Source: Neisseria leonii
Lineage (GTDB): Bacteria > Pseudomonadota > Gammaproteobacteria > Burkholderiales > Neisseriaceae
DNA: 64,000 bases
Reading direction: 5' to 3'
Assembly (NCBI RefSeq): GCF_028776105.2
Contig: NZ_CP145606.1
Coordinates: 868,001 to 932,000, forward strand
Positions 14,919 to 26,140 of this stretch are shown here, piece by piece; position 1 is the stretch's first letter, and the number at the start of each line of letters is the position of its first letter. The position numbers were made by a program, and so were the translations under genes. The notes beneath the pieces were generated by a model, which saw nothing but the letters and a program-made list of their open reading frames with translations, did not search any database and had not been told where the DNA came from.

Positions 14919-17150
14919 ATGAAACCTGCCTGCTTCAAATATTCCCTGCTGTACAGTGCTCTGCTGGCCGGTCTGGCCCACGCTGCCGATACCGTCGAAC
15001 TGGACACCGTACAGGTCGAAGGCACGCGCAATGCCGCCCGTTACAGCTACATTCCCGAAGGCGGCCGCTCCGCCACCGCCACCAAAACCGACCGTCCCCT
15101 GTCGCAAACACCGAACACCGTCAGCGTCGTAACCCGCCGCCATCTGGACGAGCGCGAGCCTTTCGACCTGCCCACCACGCTGGCCTACACTTCCGGCATC
15201 AACCGCAGCGGCTACCGCAGCGAAAACAGCTGGATCGAAGCGAGCATACGCGGCGTGAGCGGCACGATGGGCGGCGGCTACGGCGCACCGTCCTACGGCG
15301 GCACCGAACCGACCTACATCAACGGCAGCCGCTATTTCGCCCACTTGGAGTTCAACCCCTACCTGCTGCAAAGCATCGATATCGCCAAAGGCCCGAATGC
15401 CGTGCTGTACGGCCAGTCCAACCCCGGCGGCATCATCAACATGAACCTCAAAGCCCCCACCGGCAGCAACGAGCATGAAATCATCGTCAAAACCGGCACC
15501 GGCAAACGCAAAGAAATCGATTTCGACATCGACCGCAGCCTGAACGATAATCTCGACTACCGCATCGTCGGTGCGGCCAAACAGGTTGAATGGCGCGTGG
15601 GCAAAAACGGCAAACAGCAGTCGTACAGCCTCGCCCCCTCGCTCAAATGGCGCAACGACCGCACCGAACTGAAACTCGACCTGCTCTACGAAAACCAGCC
15701 CAATGCCGGCGAACGCAACTTCCTGCCGCGCAAAGGCACCATCGACGCCTATTCGGACGGCACCCGCATTCCCCGCGACTTCTTCGCCGGCGATCCGGGC
15801 TTCCACAAAGAAAGCAACCGAAAACTGCGTCTCGGCTACGACCTCACCCACACCGTCAGCGACAAACTCACGCTCAGCCAGCACGCCGCCTACGGCCGCT
15901 ACGGCAGCTACATGAAAGTCCTCGCCTCGCTCGAAGGCGGCCCGTGGACACGCTTCACCCGTCCGAAAGCCGTCCAGCAGGGCATACTCGGCAGCGGCGA
16001 AAAAGACATCTACCGCGAATCGACCACCTGGGACTACAACTGGCGCGAATTCCAAATCGACAACCGCGCCCGCCTTACCTTCGACACAGGCCGTCTGAAC
16101 CACACCCTCCTGGCCGGGCTGGACTACTACAACGGCCGCCAGTCGCTGCAAAAGTGGGAAAACACGCCCCAGTACGGCATCAACAGCGCGAACCCGGTAT
16201 ACGGCGTACCCATCCTGCCCTTCCCGCAGACCGCAGACCAAACCGGCCGCATCAGACAAACCGGCCTCTACCTGCACGACCAAATGCAGGCCGGCAACCT
16301 GCACCTGCAAATCGGCGGCCGCTACGACATGGCGCGTACCGCCCAGAGCGACCCGTTCTCCAACGGCAGCAGCCAGAGCCTGAAAAACAACCGCTTCACC
16401 TGGCGCACCGGCGCACTGTACCAACTGCCCTACGGCATCAGCCCCTACGCCTCGTACAGCACCACCTTCATTCCCGCCACAGGATTCGACAACAACGGCC
16501 GCGCCCTGCAACCCGTTACCGCCGCGCAAAAAGAAATCGGCATCAAATACCAGCCCGCCGACAACTTTATGCTGACCGCCTCACTGTTCGACATCCGCCA
16601 GAAAAACCTGTCCGCCACCGTACGCAGCCTGCGCACCAGACAGCCCGACGGCAAATGGACCAGCGGCATCGTACAGGACGGCCAAGCCCGCTCGCGCGGC
16701 TTTGAGCTGGAATGGCAGGGCGACATCACCCCCGCCTGGGGCATCAGCGGCAGCTACACCTACCTGCGCCAGACCATCGAGCGCGACCCCGCCGGCACCA
16801 GCCAAGGCAACACCCACTGGGGTCTGCCCGCCCACAGCGGCGCACTCTGGACCGACTACCGCGTCCAACGCGGCGCACTGCGCGGCCTGAGCGCGGGCAT
16901 CGGCTACCGCTACACCGGCACCACATGGGGCAACAGCCTGAACACCTTCAAAGTCCCCGCCTACGGCCTGTGGGACCTGAAACTGGCCTACAAACCCGGC
17001 GAACGCTTCGCCGCCCTGCGCGGCAGCACCGTCCAGCTCAATATCCAAAACCTGGCCGACAAAAAATACGTCGCCTCCTGCGCCGAAGAGTTTGCCTGCT
17101 TCTACGGCACCGGCCGCCGCGCCACACTCTCCTTCGGCTACCGCTGGTAA
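14919..17150 (+). CDS. TonB-dependent siderophore receptor (FpvA/FoxA/FhuA-like)
   Basis: 743 residues. The signal peptide is residues 1-22 (cleavage AHA before ADTVEL) and the TonB-box region is ELDTVQV. The plug domain (SQTPNTVSVVTRR, DIAKGPNAVLYGQSNPGGIINM) is at about 55-190, and the rest is a 22-strand barrel ending in ...ATLSFGYRW with aromatic C-terminus. The signature KKYVASC near the end is common in hydroxamate-siderophore receptors. It moves a ferric siderophore across the outer membrane with TonB energy. It is divergent from its probable AraC regulator; the reductase and periplasmic protein genes follow. Confidence 0.93.
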   Translation: MKPACFKYSLLYSALLAGLAHAADTVELDTVQVEGTRNAARYSYIPEGGRSATATKTDRPLSQTPNTVSVVTRRHLDEREPFDLPTTLAYTSGINRSGYRSENSWIEASIRGVSGTMGGGYGAPSYGGTEPTYINGSRYFAHLEFNPYLLQSIDIAKGPNAVLYGQSNPGGIINMNLKAPTGSNEHEIIVKTGTGKRKEIDFDIDRSLNDNLDYRIVGAAKQVEWRVGKNGKQQSYSLAPSLKWRNDRTELKLDLLYENQPNAGERNFLPRKGTIDAYSDGTRIPRDFFAGDPGFHKESNRKLRLGYDLTHTVSDKLTLSQHAAYGRYGSYMKVLASLEGGPWTRFTRPKAVQQGILGSGEKDIYRESTTWDYNWREFQIDNRARLTFDTGRLNHTLLAGLDYYNGRQSLQKWENTPQYGINSANPVYGVPILPFPQTADQTGRIRQTGLYLHDQMQAGNLHLQIGGRYDMARTAQSDPFSNGSSQSLKNNRFTWRTGALYQLPYGISPYASYSTTFIPATGFDNNGRALQPVTAAQKEIGIKYQPADNFMLTASLFDIRQKNLSATVRSLRTRQPDGKWTSGIVQDGQARSRGFELEWQGDITPAWGISGSYTYLRQTIERDPAGTSQGNTHWGLPAHSGALWTDYRVQRGALRGLSAGIGYRYTGTTWGNSLNTFKVPAYGLWDLKLAYKPGERFAALRGSTVQLNIQNLADKKYVASCAEEFACFYGTGRRATLSFGYRW

Positions 17151-17457
17151 ACCGCAGGGCAGGCCGTCTGAAACAGGCTGCCTGCCCCCGCAGCAACACA
17201 GGCTCGTTACCCGGTATCGGACATTGGCAGACCGCAACAGGCCGTCCGAACCCGCAGCAACCGCCATCGGATTCCCGCGCCCGTCAAAACATACAGGACG
17301 GGTACTTTATCCGCCCGACCTGCCTTTCAGACGGCCTATGGCCGTCTGAACACCGGCAGACGAAGCCCGGCATCAACATGACAAGGACAAACATCAGCCG
17401 TCCGCAACCGACCACACCGGATTCAAAAATCGACCCGCCGAAAACGGAAAACTACAC

Positions 17458-17482
17458 GTAGGTCGGATATTCATATCCGACA
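17458..17482. repeat. REP-like palindrome
   Basis: GTAGGTCGGATATTCATATCCGAC; arms GTCGGATAT and ATATCCGAC, same flank and orientation as the other forward copies. Confidence 0.75.
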
Positions 17483-17541
17483 CCGACAAACCGCAGACAG
17501 GCCGTCTGCAAAGGCTGCCTGAAAACACAACAGCCCACCCC

Positions 17542-17565
17542 GTAGATCGGATATCCATATCCGAC
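17542..17565. repeat. REP-like palindrome
   Basis: GTAGATCGGATATCCATATCCGAC, 84 bases after the previous copy, with one changed base in the flank. Confidence 0.7.
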
Positions 17566-17691
17566 ACGGCAAACCGCAGACACCGACAAACCGCAGCAGG
17601 CTGCCTGAAAACACAGACAGGCCGAACCCGGCACCCGCCTTTTCAAGGCTGCCGCAACCGCCCGCATACCCGAACCGACAGGAACCGCACC

Positions 17692-18528
17692 ATGACCGCA
17701 CCGCACCCCCGCCGCGCCCGCCACATCCACGTCCAAAGCTGGCAGGATTTAAGCCCCAACCTGCGCCGCATCGTCTTCCACAGCCCCGAACTGGCCGACT
17801 ACCCCTACCGCTGCAACGGCGCACACATCAAACTCCTCTTCCCCCGAGACGGCCAAACCGTCCCCCAACTGCCCGAATACAGCGAAACACGCGGCATCAT
17901 CTGGCACGACAAAACCGCCAAACCCCTTGCCCGCGCCTACACCCTGCGCCATTTCGACCGCGAACGCCTCACCCTCACCGTCGATTTCGTCCTGCACGGC
18001 GACAACGGCCCCGCCTCCGCCTTTGCCGAAACCCCCGCCGTCGGCCGCACCGTCGGCCTGTCCGTCCCCGGCGGCCCCGTCCCCATGCTCAAACCCGCCG
18101 CCCGCTACCTGTTCGCAGGCGACCTGACCGCCCTGCCCGCCATCCACGCCATGCTGGAAGAAGCCGACCCGCAGGCCGAAGGCGACCTTCTGCTCTGGCT
18201 GCCCGAACCCGCCGACCTGCCCGACCTCCCCCTGCCTGCCGCCATGCGCCTGCACACCTTCTACGCCCCGCTCGGCCGCCCCGAAACCGCTGCCGAAATG
18301 GCAGCACAGTTCGCCCGCTGCCGCCCCGCACAAAACGACGCATACATCTGGATTGCCGGCGAAGCCGACCTGACCGCCCGTCTGCGCCGCACCGCCCGCC
18401 AAGACTGGCAGATCCCGCTCAAAAACTGCTACGCCATCCCCTACTGGCGCATCGGCGAAAACGAAGACGACTACCACGACAAACGCCACGACTTTCTCGA
18501 CAGCGATGCCACCGGCAGCCTGAACTGA
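17692..18528 (+). CDS. Siderophore-interacting protein (FAD-dependent ferric-siderophore reductase)
   Basis: 278 residues of the ViuB/SIP family. The FAD-binding RAYTLRHF is at about residues 83-90 and the nucleotide-binding segment YLFAGDLTALPAIHAML at 143-159; WIAGEAD and a C-terminal YWRIGENEDDYH complete the family pattern. It would release iron from the imported siderophore in the cytosol with NAD(P)H electrons. The GC content is among the highest in the window. It lies between the receptor and the binding-protein gene but with 540- and 605-bp gaps, so separate transcription is possible. Confidence 0.88.
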   Translation: MTAPHPRRARHIHVQSWQDLSPNLRRIVFHSPELADYPYRCNGAHIKLLFPRDGQTVPQLPEYSETRGIIWHDKTAKPLARAYTLRHFDRERLTLTVDFVLHGDNGPASAFAETPAVGRTVGLSVPGGPVPMLKPAARYLFAGDLTALPAIHAMLEEADPQAEGDLLLWLPEPADLPDLPLPAAMRLHTFYAPLGRPETAAEMAAQFARCRPAQNDAYIWIAGEADLTARLRRTARQDWQIPLKNCYAIPYWRIGENEDDYHDKRHDFLDSDATGSLN

Positions 18529-18653
18529 AACCGCACAGCAGCAGCCTGAAACCGGCGGGCGGACACCCCGTATGCCGCACCGTCTGCTGCCGAAAAACCC
18601 GTCGGATTTGAAAACCGCCCCGGCCGCCGCCGACAGGCCGTCTGAAACAAAGC

Positions 18654-18678
18654 GTAGGTCGGATACTCCGTATCCGAC
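18654..18678. repeat. REP-like palindrome (forward), duplicated block 1
   Basis: GTAGGTCGGATACTCCGTATCCGAC; pairs with the inverted copy at 18712-18736. Confidence 0.75.
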
Positions 18679-18711
18679 ATTCCCGACAACAAACGGCTGC
18701 TGCAAACCGCT

Positions 18712-18736
18712 GTCGGATGCTGAGTATCCGACCTAC
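18712..18736. repeat. REP-like palindrome (inverted), duplicated block 1
   Basis: GTCGGATGC and GTATCCGACCTAC: same core with the CTAC flank on the right, so it faces the previous copy across 33 bases. Confidence 0.75.
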
Positions 18737-18953
18737 CAAAAACTGAAACATAACTCCGCAGGTCAGGATACCCGACAAACCGCAACCGCCCGCAAAACAC
18801 CGCCATTTTGCGGCAGCCGCGCCATCCCGCTCAGGCCCTTGGCGTATAAAGATACCGCTTCTGCGGACAGGAAAACCGCCCTATACTGCCGCCAACCCCG
18901 TCGGATTTGAAAATCCGGCCTACCACTACGCCGACAGGCCGTCTGAAAAGAAC

Positions 18954-18977
18954 GTAGTCGGATACTCCGTATCCGAC
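18954..18977. repeat. REP-like palindrome (forward), duplicated block 2
   Basis: One G shorter than its partner at 18654; otherwise the same core. Confidence 0.75.
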
Positions 18978-19010
18978 ATTCCCGATAACAAACTACTGTT
19001 ACAAACCGCT

Positions 19011-19035
19011 GTCGGATACTGAGTATCCGACCTAC
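19011..19035. repeat. REP-like palindrome (inverted), duplicated block 2
   Basis: GTCGGATAC and GTATCCGACCTAC; partner of 18954-18977. Confidence 0.75.
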
Positions 19036-19133
19036 CGGAAACCGAAAAACAACTACTCGCAGCAAACCGGATACCCGTATCCGAACAAGCCATACCGGCA
19101 AGACAAACCGACCAACACCCGAAACCGACCGCC

Positions 19134-20069
19134 ATGCCCAAATACCTGACCCTCCTGCTCTTTCTGACCGCACTGGCCGCCTGCCGCAGCGAGCCGCCCG
19201 CAGACGGCACCGCTTCCGCCGCCCGTTCGGACGGCCCCGCCATCGAAACCGTGCACGGCAGCCTGAACCTGTCCGCACCGCCGCAGAAAACCGCCGTTTA
19301 CGACTTCGCGCTGCTCGACACCCTGACCGCGCTCGGCATCGCCCCCGCCGCCGTCCCCGCCAAACGTTTCCTGCCCTATCTGGAAACCGCCGCACAGGAC
19401 ATACCCACCGCCGGCACGGTGTACGAACCCGACTACGAAGCCCTGGCCCGCATCGCCCCCGACCTGATTCTCACCGGACTGGCCAACTCCAAAATCCGCG
19501 GCAACCTCGCCCAAATCGCCCCCGTCGCCGACCTGCCGATAGACGGCAGCCGCCTGATCACCGGCGGCCTCGAACGCCTGGACCAACTCGGCCGCCTCTA
19601 CGGCCGCAGCCGCCAAGCGGACGAGTTGCGTACCGGCATCGAATCCCGGCTGGCCGCCGCCCGCCGTGCCGCTGCCGCACTGGGCAACGCACAAGGCGCG
19701 GTCGTCATGATCCACGGCAGCAAACTTTCCGTGTTCGGCCCCGACTCCTACTTCGGCTGGATTTACCGCGAAATCGGCCTGCACCCGCTTGAAAACGGCA
19801 TGCCCGAAAGCGGCCGCGCCATGCCCGTAACCCACGAATATTTCAGCCGCCACCGCCCCGAATGGCTGGTCGTCATCGACCGCAACCGCGCCATCGGCGA
19901 ACAGCGCACGGACAGCGGCGTACTCGATACCCCGCTGCTGCGGCAGACACCTGCCTTCGCCAACCGCCGCATCATCTATCTGAGCAGTGCCGCCTTCATC
20001 GCCGGCGGCGGCGTGCGGCAGATGCAGCAGGATTTGGACAGGCTGGCCGAGGCACTCTCCGCGCCCTGA
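19134..20069 (+). CDS. Iron-siderophore ABC transporter substrate-binding lipoprotein (FatB/FepB type)
   Basis: 311 residues. A lipoprotein signal ends in LAAC (C17). The mature part is a two-lobed class III binding protein: YDFALLDTLTALGI, EPDYEALARIAPDLIL, then a long linker helix and IYLSSAAFIAGGG near the end. It binds a ferric siderophore in the periplasm and delivers it to an ABC permease. No permease or ATPase gene is beside it; the ATPase at 112-912 is one candidate partner. Start chosen at the ATG that gives the lipoprotein signal. Confidence 0.9.
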   Translation: MPKYLTLLLFLTALAACRSEPPADGTASAARSDGPAIETVHGSLNLSAPPQKTAVYDFALLDTLTALGIAPAAVPAKRFLPYLETAAQDIPTAGTVYEPDYEALARIAPDLILTGLANSKIRGNLAQIAPVADLPIDGSRLITGGLERLDQLGRLYGRSRQADELRTGIESRLAAARRAAAALGNAQGAVVMIHGSKLSVFGPDSYFGWIYREIGLHPLENGMPESGRAMPVTHEYFSRHRPEWLVVIDRNRAIGEQRTDSGVLDTPLLRQTPAFANRRIIYLSSAAFIAGGGVRQMQQDLDRLAEALSAP

Positions 20070-20403
20070 CACAAGGGCAGGGAATGCCGCCTGCCGCAAC
20101 CACCGCGCAGACAGGGTAACTGCACCCGCTCCGCAGCACCGTCCGCCGTCCGTTTCCCTCCGACAGCCGCCCACAGGCCGTCTGAATACCGATGCAGACT
20201 GCTGCGGCGCACACAGACAGCCGCTTCCCGCAATAAAGACCAGCGGCACCCGCCGGAACACAGCCTGCACCCGCCGGACGGATACGGCAGGCAGAAACAC
20301 GCAAAATGCCGGGTTCGGAAATCCGCCCCTTTCGGCACCGCTGCTTAACAAAACGCCGCCCCTCTGCCATAATCCCGTCCTGCTTTCCCTATCCCGAACC
20401 GCC
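20070..20403. other. 334-bp gap without a recognised gene
   Basis: One uptake sequence near 20176 and a CATAAT that could be a -10 near 20368 for the acetyltransferase. Frames running in from the binding-protein gene lack starts of their own. Confidence 0.5.
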
Positions 20404-20925
20404 ATGCCCGCCGATACCGCACTGCCCGATGGCCTGACCGTCCGCCCCGCCGAAAAGGCCGACCTGCCCGACATCGTCGCCATTTACAACAGCACCGTTC
20501 CCGGCCGTCGGGCCACCGCCGACCTGCACCCCGTTTCCGTGGCCGACCGTCGGGCATGGTTTGACGCACACGGCGGCACACGCCCGCTGTATGTGGTGGA
20601 AAACGCCGCAGGCACGCTGCTGGCCTGGGGCAGTTTCAGCGACTACTACCCGCGCGATGCCTACCGCATCAGTGCCGAAATCAGCATCTATGTCCGCGAA
20701 TCGGCACGCGGTTGCGGACTGGGCCGCCGGCTGGCCGAATATATGTGCCGCCGCGCCCCCGCCCTGGGTATCCGCAACATCATTGCCGTCATCTTCGCCC
20801 ACAACACACCCAGCCTGCACCTGTTTGAGCGTCTGGGCTTTGAAAGCTGGGGCAGGCTGCCTGAGGTATGCGATATGGCGGGCAGCCCCGCCGATGTGGT
20901 GATTATGGGCAAAAAAGTGGCATAA
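20404..20925 (+). CDS. GNAT-family N-acetyltransferase (phosphinothricin acetyltransferase-like)
   Basis: 173 residues. GNAT fold with the acetyl-CoA pyrophosphate loop RGCGLGRRL at about residues 101-109 and the family-typical ALGIRNIIAVIFAHNTPSLHLFERLGFESWG. The N-terminal LTVRPAEKADLPDIVAIYN matches the phosphinothricin/methionine-sulfone acetyltransferase group. The substrate here is unknown; detoxification of amino-acid analogues is the family norm. The start is the ATG at 20404; the longer frame upstream is non-coding. Confidence 0.85.
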   Translation: MPADTALPDGLTVRPAEKADLPDIVAIYNSTVPGRRATADLHPVSVADRRAWFDAHGGTRPLYVVENAAGTLLAWGSFSDYYPRDAYRISAEISIYVRESARGCGLGRRLAEYMCRRAPALGIRNIIAVIFAHNTPSLHLFERLGFESWGRLPEVCDMAGSPADVVIMGKKVA

Positions 20926-20947
20926 ACCGTTTTTGCCAGACTTCACC

Positions 20948-20971
20948 GTAGGTCGGATACTCGTATCCGAC
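20948..20971. repeat. REP-like palindrome (forward)
   Basis: GTAGGTCGGATACTCGTATCCGAC. It faces the inverted copy at 21007-21030 across 35 bases. Confidence 0.75.
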
Positions 20972-21006
20972 ATTCAATATTCGGCACATATCGACCGGCC
21001 GCCTGC

Positions 21007-21030
21007 GTCGGATTCAAGAATCCGACCTAC
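21007..21030. repeat. REP-like palindrome (inverted)
   Basis: GTCGGATTC, AA, GAATCCGACCTAC; arms are perfect. Confidence 0.75.
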
Positions 21031-21092
21031 GAATCGTTCTATTTCCGCATAAACCGTTTTTCAGACGGCCGGATTTGCCCCCCCAACAAATA

Positions 21093-21159
21093 TTGATACA
21101 CATCAATCTGCCCCACCTGTCTGTGCCCATTTGACAAAACAGTAACCGGTGCATATCGT
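21093..21159 (+). promoter_or_regulatory. FNR box and sigma-70 promoter upstream of cca
   Basis: TTGATACACATCAA (21093-21106) is a perfect FNR site (TTGAT-N4-ATCAA). Downstream, TTGACA (21131-21136), 17 bases, TATCGT (21154-21159). The predicted start near 21166 puts the FNR site at about -66. The first gene downstream is cca, 171 bases away; an unseen short transcript could be the real target. Confidence 0.6.
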
Positions 21160-21336
21160 GCAGCCTGTGCGTACCGTCCCAATCATGCGGTTAATTCAAA
21201 AATTAAATTAGGTTTTCCGGTGCGGCAGATATGGCCAACCGCCCGCCCGAACCGCCCGATGCCGTCTGAAACAGCCCGCTGCCGCACATTCAGACGGCCT
21301 ACCGCCCGAAACCTGCCCCAACAGCGAGACCATACC

Positions 21337-22569
21337 ATGCAGATTTACTTGGTCGGCGGCGCCGTCCGCGACAACTTGCTCGGCCGCCCCACCCAAGACC
21401 GCGATTGGGTCGTGGTCGGAGCCGGTGCCGCCGAAATGCTTGCCAAAGGTTTCCTGCCGGTGGGCAAAGATTTTCCCGTGTTTCTCCACCCCGAAACGCA
21501 CGAAGAATACGCCCTTGCCCGCACCGAGCGCAAAACCGCGCGCGGCTATGCGGGCTTCACTTTCCATGCCGACAAAAGCGTTACCCTCGAACAGGACCTG
21601 ATGCGGCGCGATTTAACCATCAACGCCATGGCGCAGGATTCAGACGGCCGCATCATCGACCCCTTCGGCGGCCGAACCGATTTGGCGGACGGCGTTTTGC
21701 GCCATGTTTCCCCCGCTTTCGCCGAAGACCCCGTCCGCATCCTGCGCACCGCCCGCTTTGCCGCCCGCTACGGTTTCCGCGTGGCAGAAGAAACCGTGTC
21801 CCTGATGCGGCAGATGGTGGAAAACGGCGAAGCCGCCGCACTGGTGGCCGAGCGCGTGTGGCAGGAACTGGCCAAAGGATTGATGGAAAAACAGCCCGCC
21901 GTCATGTTTGAAGTCTTGCGCGAATGCGGCTGCCTGCGCGTGATTCTGCCCGAACTGGACGCACTGTTCGGCGTGCCCCAACCGCCGCAGCACCACCCCG
22001 AAATCGACAGCGGCCGGCACAGCCTGATGGTCTTGCAACGCGCCGCCGACATGGATTTGAGCCTGCCCGAACGCTATGCCGCCCTGCTGCACGACTTGGG
22101 CAAAGCCCTGACGCCGTCTGAAAAATGGCCGAAACACCACGGCCACGATGCCTTGGGGCGCGCCCCCGTCGAAGCCGTCAACCGCCGCTGGCGCGTACCC
22201 AGAGCCTGCGCCGAACTCGCACTGCTGGCCGCACGGCAGCATATCCTGATTCACAGCGCGGCCGAACTGAAACCGAAAACCGCGCTGACACTACTGCAAA
22301 ACACCGATGCCTTCCGCCGCCCCGAACGTTTCGTCCAACTGCTCAACGTCTGTCAGGCCGATGCGCAAGGCCGGCTCGGCCGCTGCAATACCCCCTATCC
22401 GCAACACGCACATTGGCGCAGGCTGCTGGCTGCGGCCGCCGCCGTTCCCGCCGCCGAAATCGCCGCACAATACCGCGACACACCGCAAAAAATCCCCGCC
22501 GCACTCGAAGCGGCACGGCTGGCCGCCGTCCGCCCGCTGCACGAAGCCTTCCGCCGCCGCACGGATTAA
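21337..22569 (+). CDS. cca: CCA tRNA nucleotidyltransferase (multifunctional)
   Basis: 410 residues. The N-terminal class II nucleotidyltransferase ([26 protein letters not shown], with the DxD carboxylates in the QDRDW segment) is followed by [10 protein letters not shown] and [13 protein letters not shown]. An HD domain in the C-terminal half ([20 protein letters not shown]) gives the phosphohydrolase activity of the gamma/beta-proteobacterial form. It adds or repairs the 3-prime CCA of tRNAs. The ATG at 21337 follows CAGCGAGA; upstream in-frame codons come from a non-coding gap. Confidence 0.95.
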   Translation: MQIYLVGGAVRDNLLGRPTQDRDWVVVGAGAAEMLAKGFLPVGKDFPVFLHPETHEEYALARTERKTARGYAGFTFHADKSVTLEQDLMRRDLTINAMAQDSDGRIIDPFGGRTDLADGVLRHVSPAFAEDPVRILRTARFAARYGFRVAEETVSLMRQMVENGEAAALVAERVWQELAKGLMEKQPAVMFEVLRECGCLRVILPELDALFGVPQPPQHHPEIDSGRHSLMVLQRAADMDLSLPERYAALLHDLGKALTPSEKWPKHHGHDALGRAPVEAVNRRWRVPRACAELALLAARQHILIHSAAELKPKTALTLLQNTDAFRRPERFVQLLNVCQADAQGRLGRCNTPYPQHAHWRRLLAAAAAVPAAEIAAQYRDTPQKIPAALEAARLAAVRPLHEAFRRRTD

Positions 22570-22623
22570 AAACGCGCCACCCTGTCCGCAACCGGGGTAA
22601 AAACCGCCCCGCGCGCGCTTTAA

Positions 22624-25597
<2,974 letters not shown>

Positions 25598-25609
25598 TCG
25601 GAGACACGC

Positions 25610-25882
25610 ATGAAATGGGTCAGCTTTGTGCTGCTTGCCGCACTGGCATACTGCCAATACCATCTCTGGCTCTCGCCCGACGGCTGGCAGAACATGACCG
25701 CCCTTGAACAGCAGCTTCAAGCACAGGAAGCGCGCAACCTTACCCTTGCCGTGCGCAATACGGCCTTGGCCGCCGAAGTAACCGACTTGGCCGAAGGCAC
25801 CGAAGCCATTGCCGAAATCGCCCGTGTAGACTTGGGCTACATCGGACAGGGCGAAACCTTTTACCGTTTGGTGAAACAGTAA
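25610..25882 (+). CDS. ftsB: Cell division protein FtsB
   Basis: 90 residues: one transmembrane helix at about 4-20, then a coiled coil (MTALEQQLQAQEARNLTLAVRNTALAAEV) and the DivIC-like end ARVDLGYIGQGETFYRLV. FtsB forms the periplasmic FtsQLB complex that licenses septal peptidoglycan synthesis. It sits 12 bases after eno with GGAGA before the ATG, the usual neighbourhood. Confidence 0.93.
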   Translation: MKWVSFVLLAALAYCQYHLWLSPDGWQNMTALEQQLQAQEARNLTLAVRNTALAAEVTDLAEGTEAIAEIARVDLGYIGQGETFYRLVKQ

Positions 25883-25900
25883 AGCTCATACCGGCCAAAA

Positions 25901-25947
25901 AGGCCGTCTGAAAACGGATTTTTCTGTTCTCAGACGGCCTTTTTTTA
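25901..25947 (+). terminator. eno-ftsB terminator from inverted uptake sequences
   Basis: AGGCCGTCTGAAAACGGA, a short loop, then CTCAGACGGCCT followed by seven T residues. Confidence 0.85.
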
Positions 25948-25984
25948 AACCGCTTCGTCAAGCCTCCCGCTCAGGCAAGAACCC

Positions 25985-26008
25985 GTAGGTCGGACACTCG
26001 TATCCGAC
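25985..26008. repeat. REP-like palindrome
   Basis: GTAGGTCGGACACTCGTATCCGAC, one mismatch between the arms. Confidence 0.7.
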
Positions 26009-26063
26009 ATCTCCCGCATCAGATAGTAACTCTGTTCCCTATCGGTAAGCAGCAATTAATTAA

Positions 26064-26085
26064 GGTCGGATTCCGGAATCCGACC
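26064..26085. repeat. REP-like palindrome with both flanks
   Basis: GGTCGGATTCCGGAATCCGACC is a perfect 22-bp palindrome followed by TAC. Confidence 0.75.
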
Positions 26086-26104
26086 TACCTGTGTTATCAA
26101 CAAA

Positions 26105-26140
26105 GCCGTCTGAAAATGCTGTTTTTCAGACGGCCTTTTT
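26105..26140. terminator. Inverted uptake-sequence terminator at the end of uraA
   Basis: GCCGTCTGAAAA, a 7-base loop, TTTTCAGACGGC followed by T residues on the plus strand; it abuts the uraA stop codon. Confidence 0.65.

Larger units (their letters stand above)
17151..17691. other. 541-bp gap with REP-like palindromes and uptake sequences
   Basis: Contains uptake sequences near 17161, 17233 (variant), 17326 and 17500 and two REP-like palindromes. Short frames here lack ribosome sites and no RNA gene is recognised. AAAATAC/GTATTTT-type stems are absent, so receptor transcription may end at one of the uptake-sequence pairs. Confidence 0.55.
18601..19090. repeat. Imperfect direct duplication of a ~190-bp composite element
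   Basis: Matching landmarks are GTCGGATTTGAAAA (18601 and 18900), GCCGACAGGCCGTCTGAAA, a forward palindrome (18654 and 18954), CATTCCCGA and AACAAAC, then the inverted palindrome (18712 and 19011). The constant offset of 299-300 bases shows one duplication event followed by drift. Confidence 0.7.
18529..19133. other. 605-bp gap built from a duplicated repeat block
   Basis: Two similar segments, 18601-18790 and 18900-19090, each hold a GTCGGATTTGAAAA start, an uptake sequence and a facing pair of REP-like palindromes, offset by about 300 bases. No supported gene lies in the gap. Confidence 0.65.
20926..21336. other. 411-bp gap: two REP-like palindromes, uptake sequence, FNR-type promoter
   Basis: From left to right: palindrome 20948-20971, inverted palindrome 21007-21030, an uptake sequence at about 21059-21070, the FNR box 21093-21106, a sigma-70 promoter 21131-21159, and two more uptake sequences before cca. 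Confidence 0.65.

Noticed and set aside
14763..16529. 588-codon minus-strand frame across the TonB receptor gene
   Set aside because: Exact antisense of a well-supported receptor; Gly/Val/Ala-rich composition is the usual complement of GC-rich coding sequence.
16712..17461. 249-codon frame overlapping the end of the TonB receptor gene
   Set aside because: Shadow frame (Arg/Pro-rich) of the receptor running into a repeat-filled gap; no start signal.
19053..20483. 476-codon minus-strand frame
   Set aside because: Mostly antisense to the siderophore-binding lipoprotein; no motif or ribosome site.
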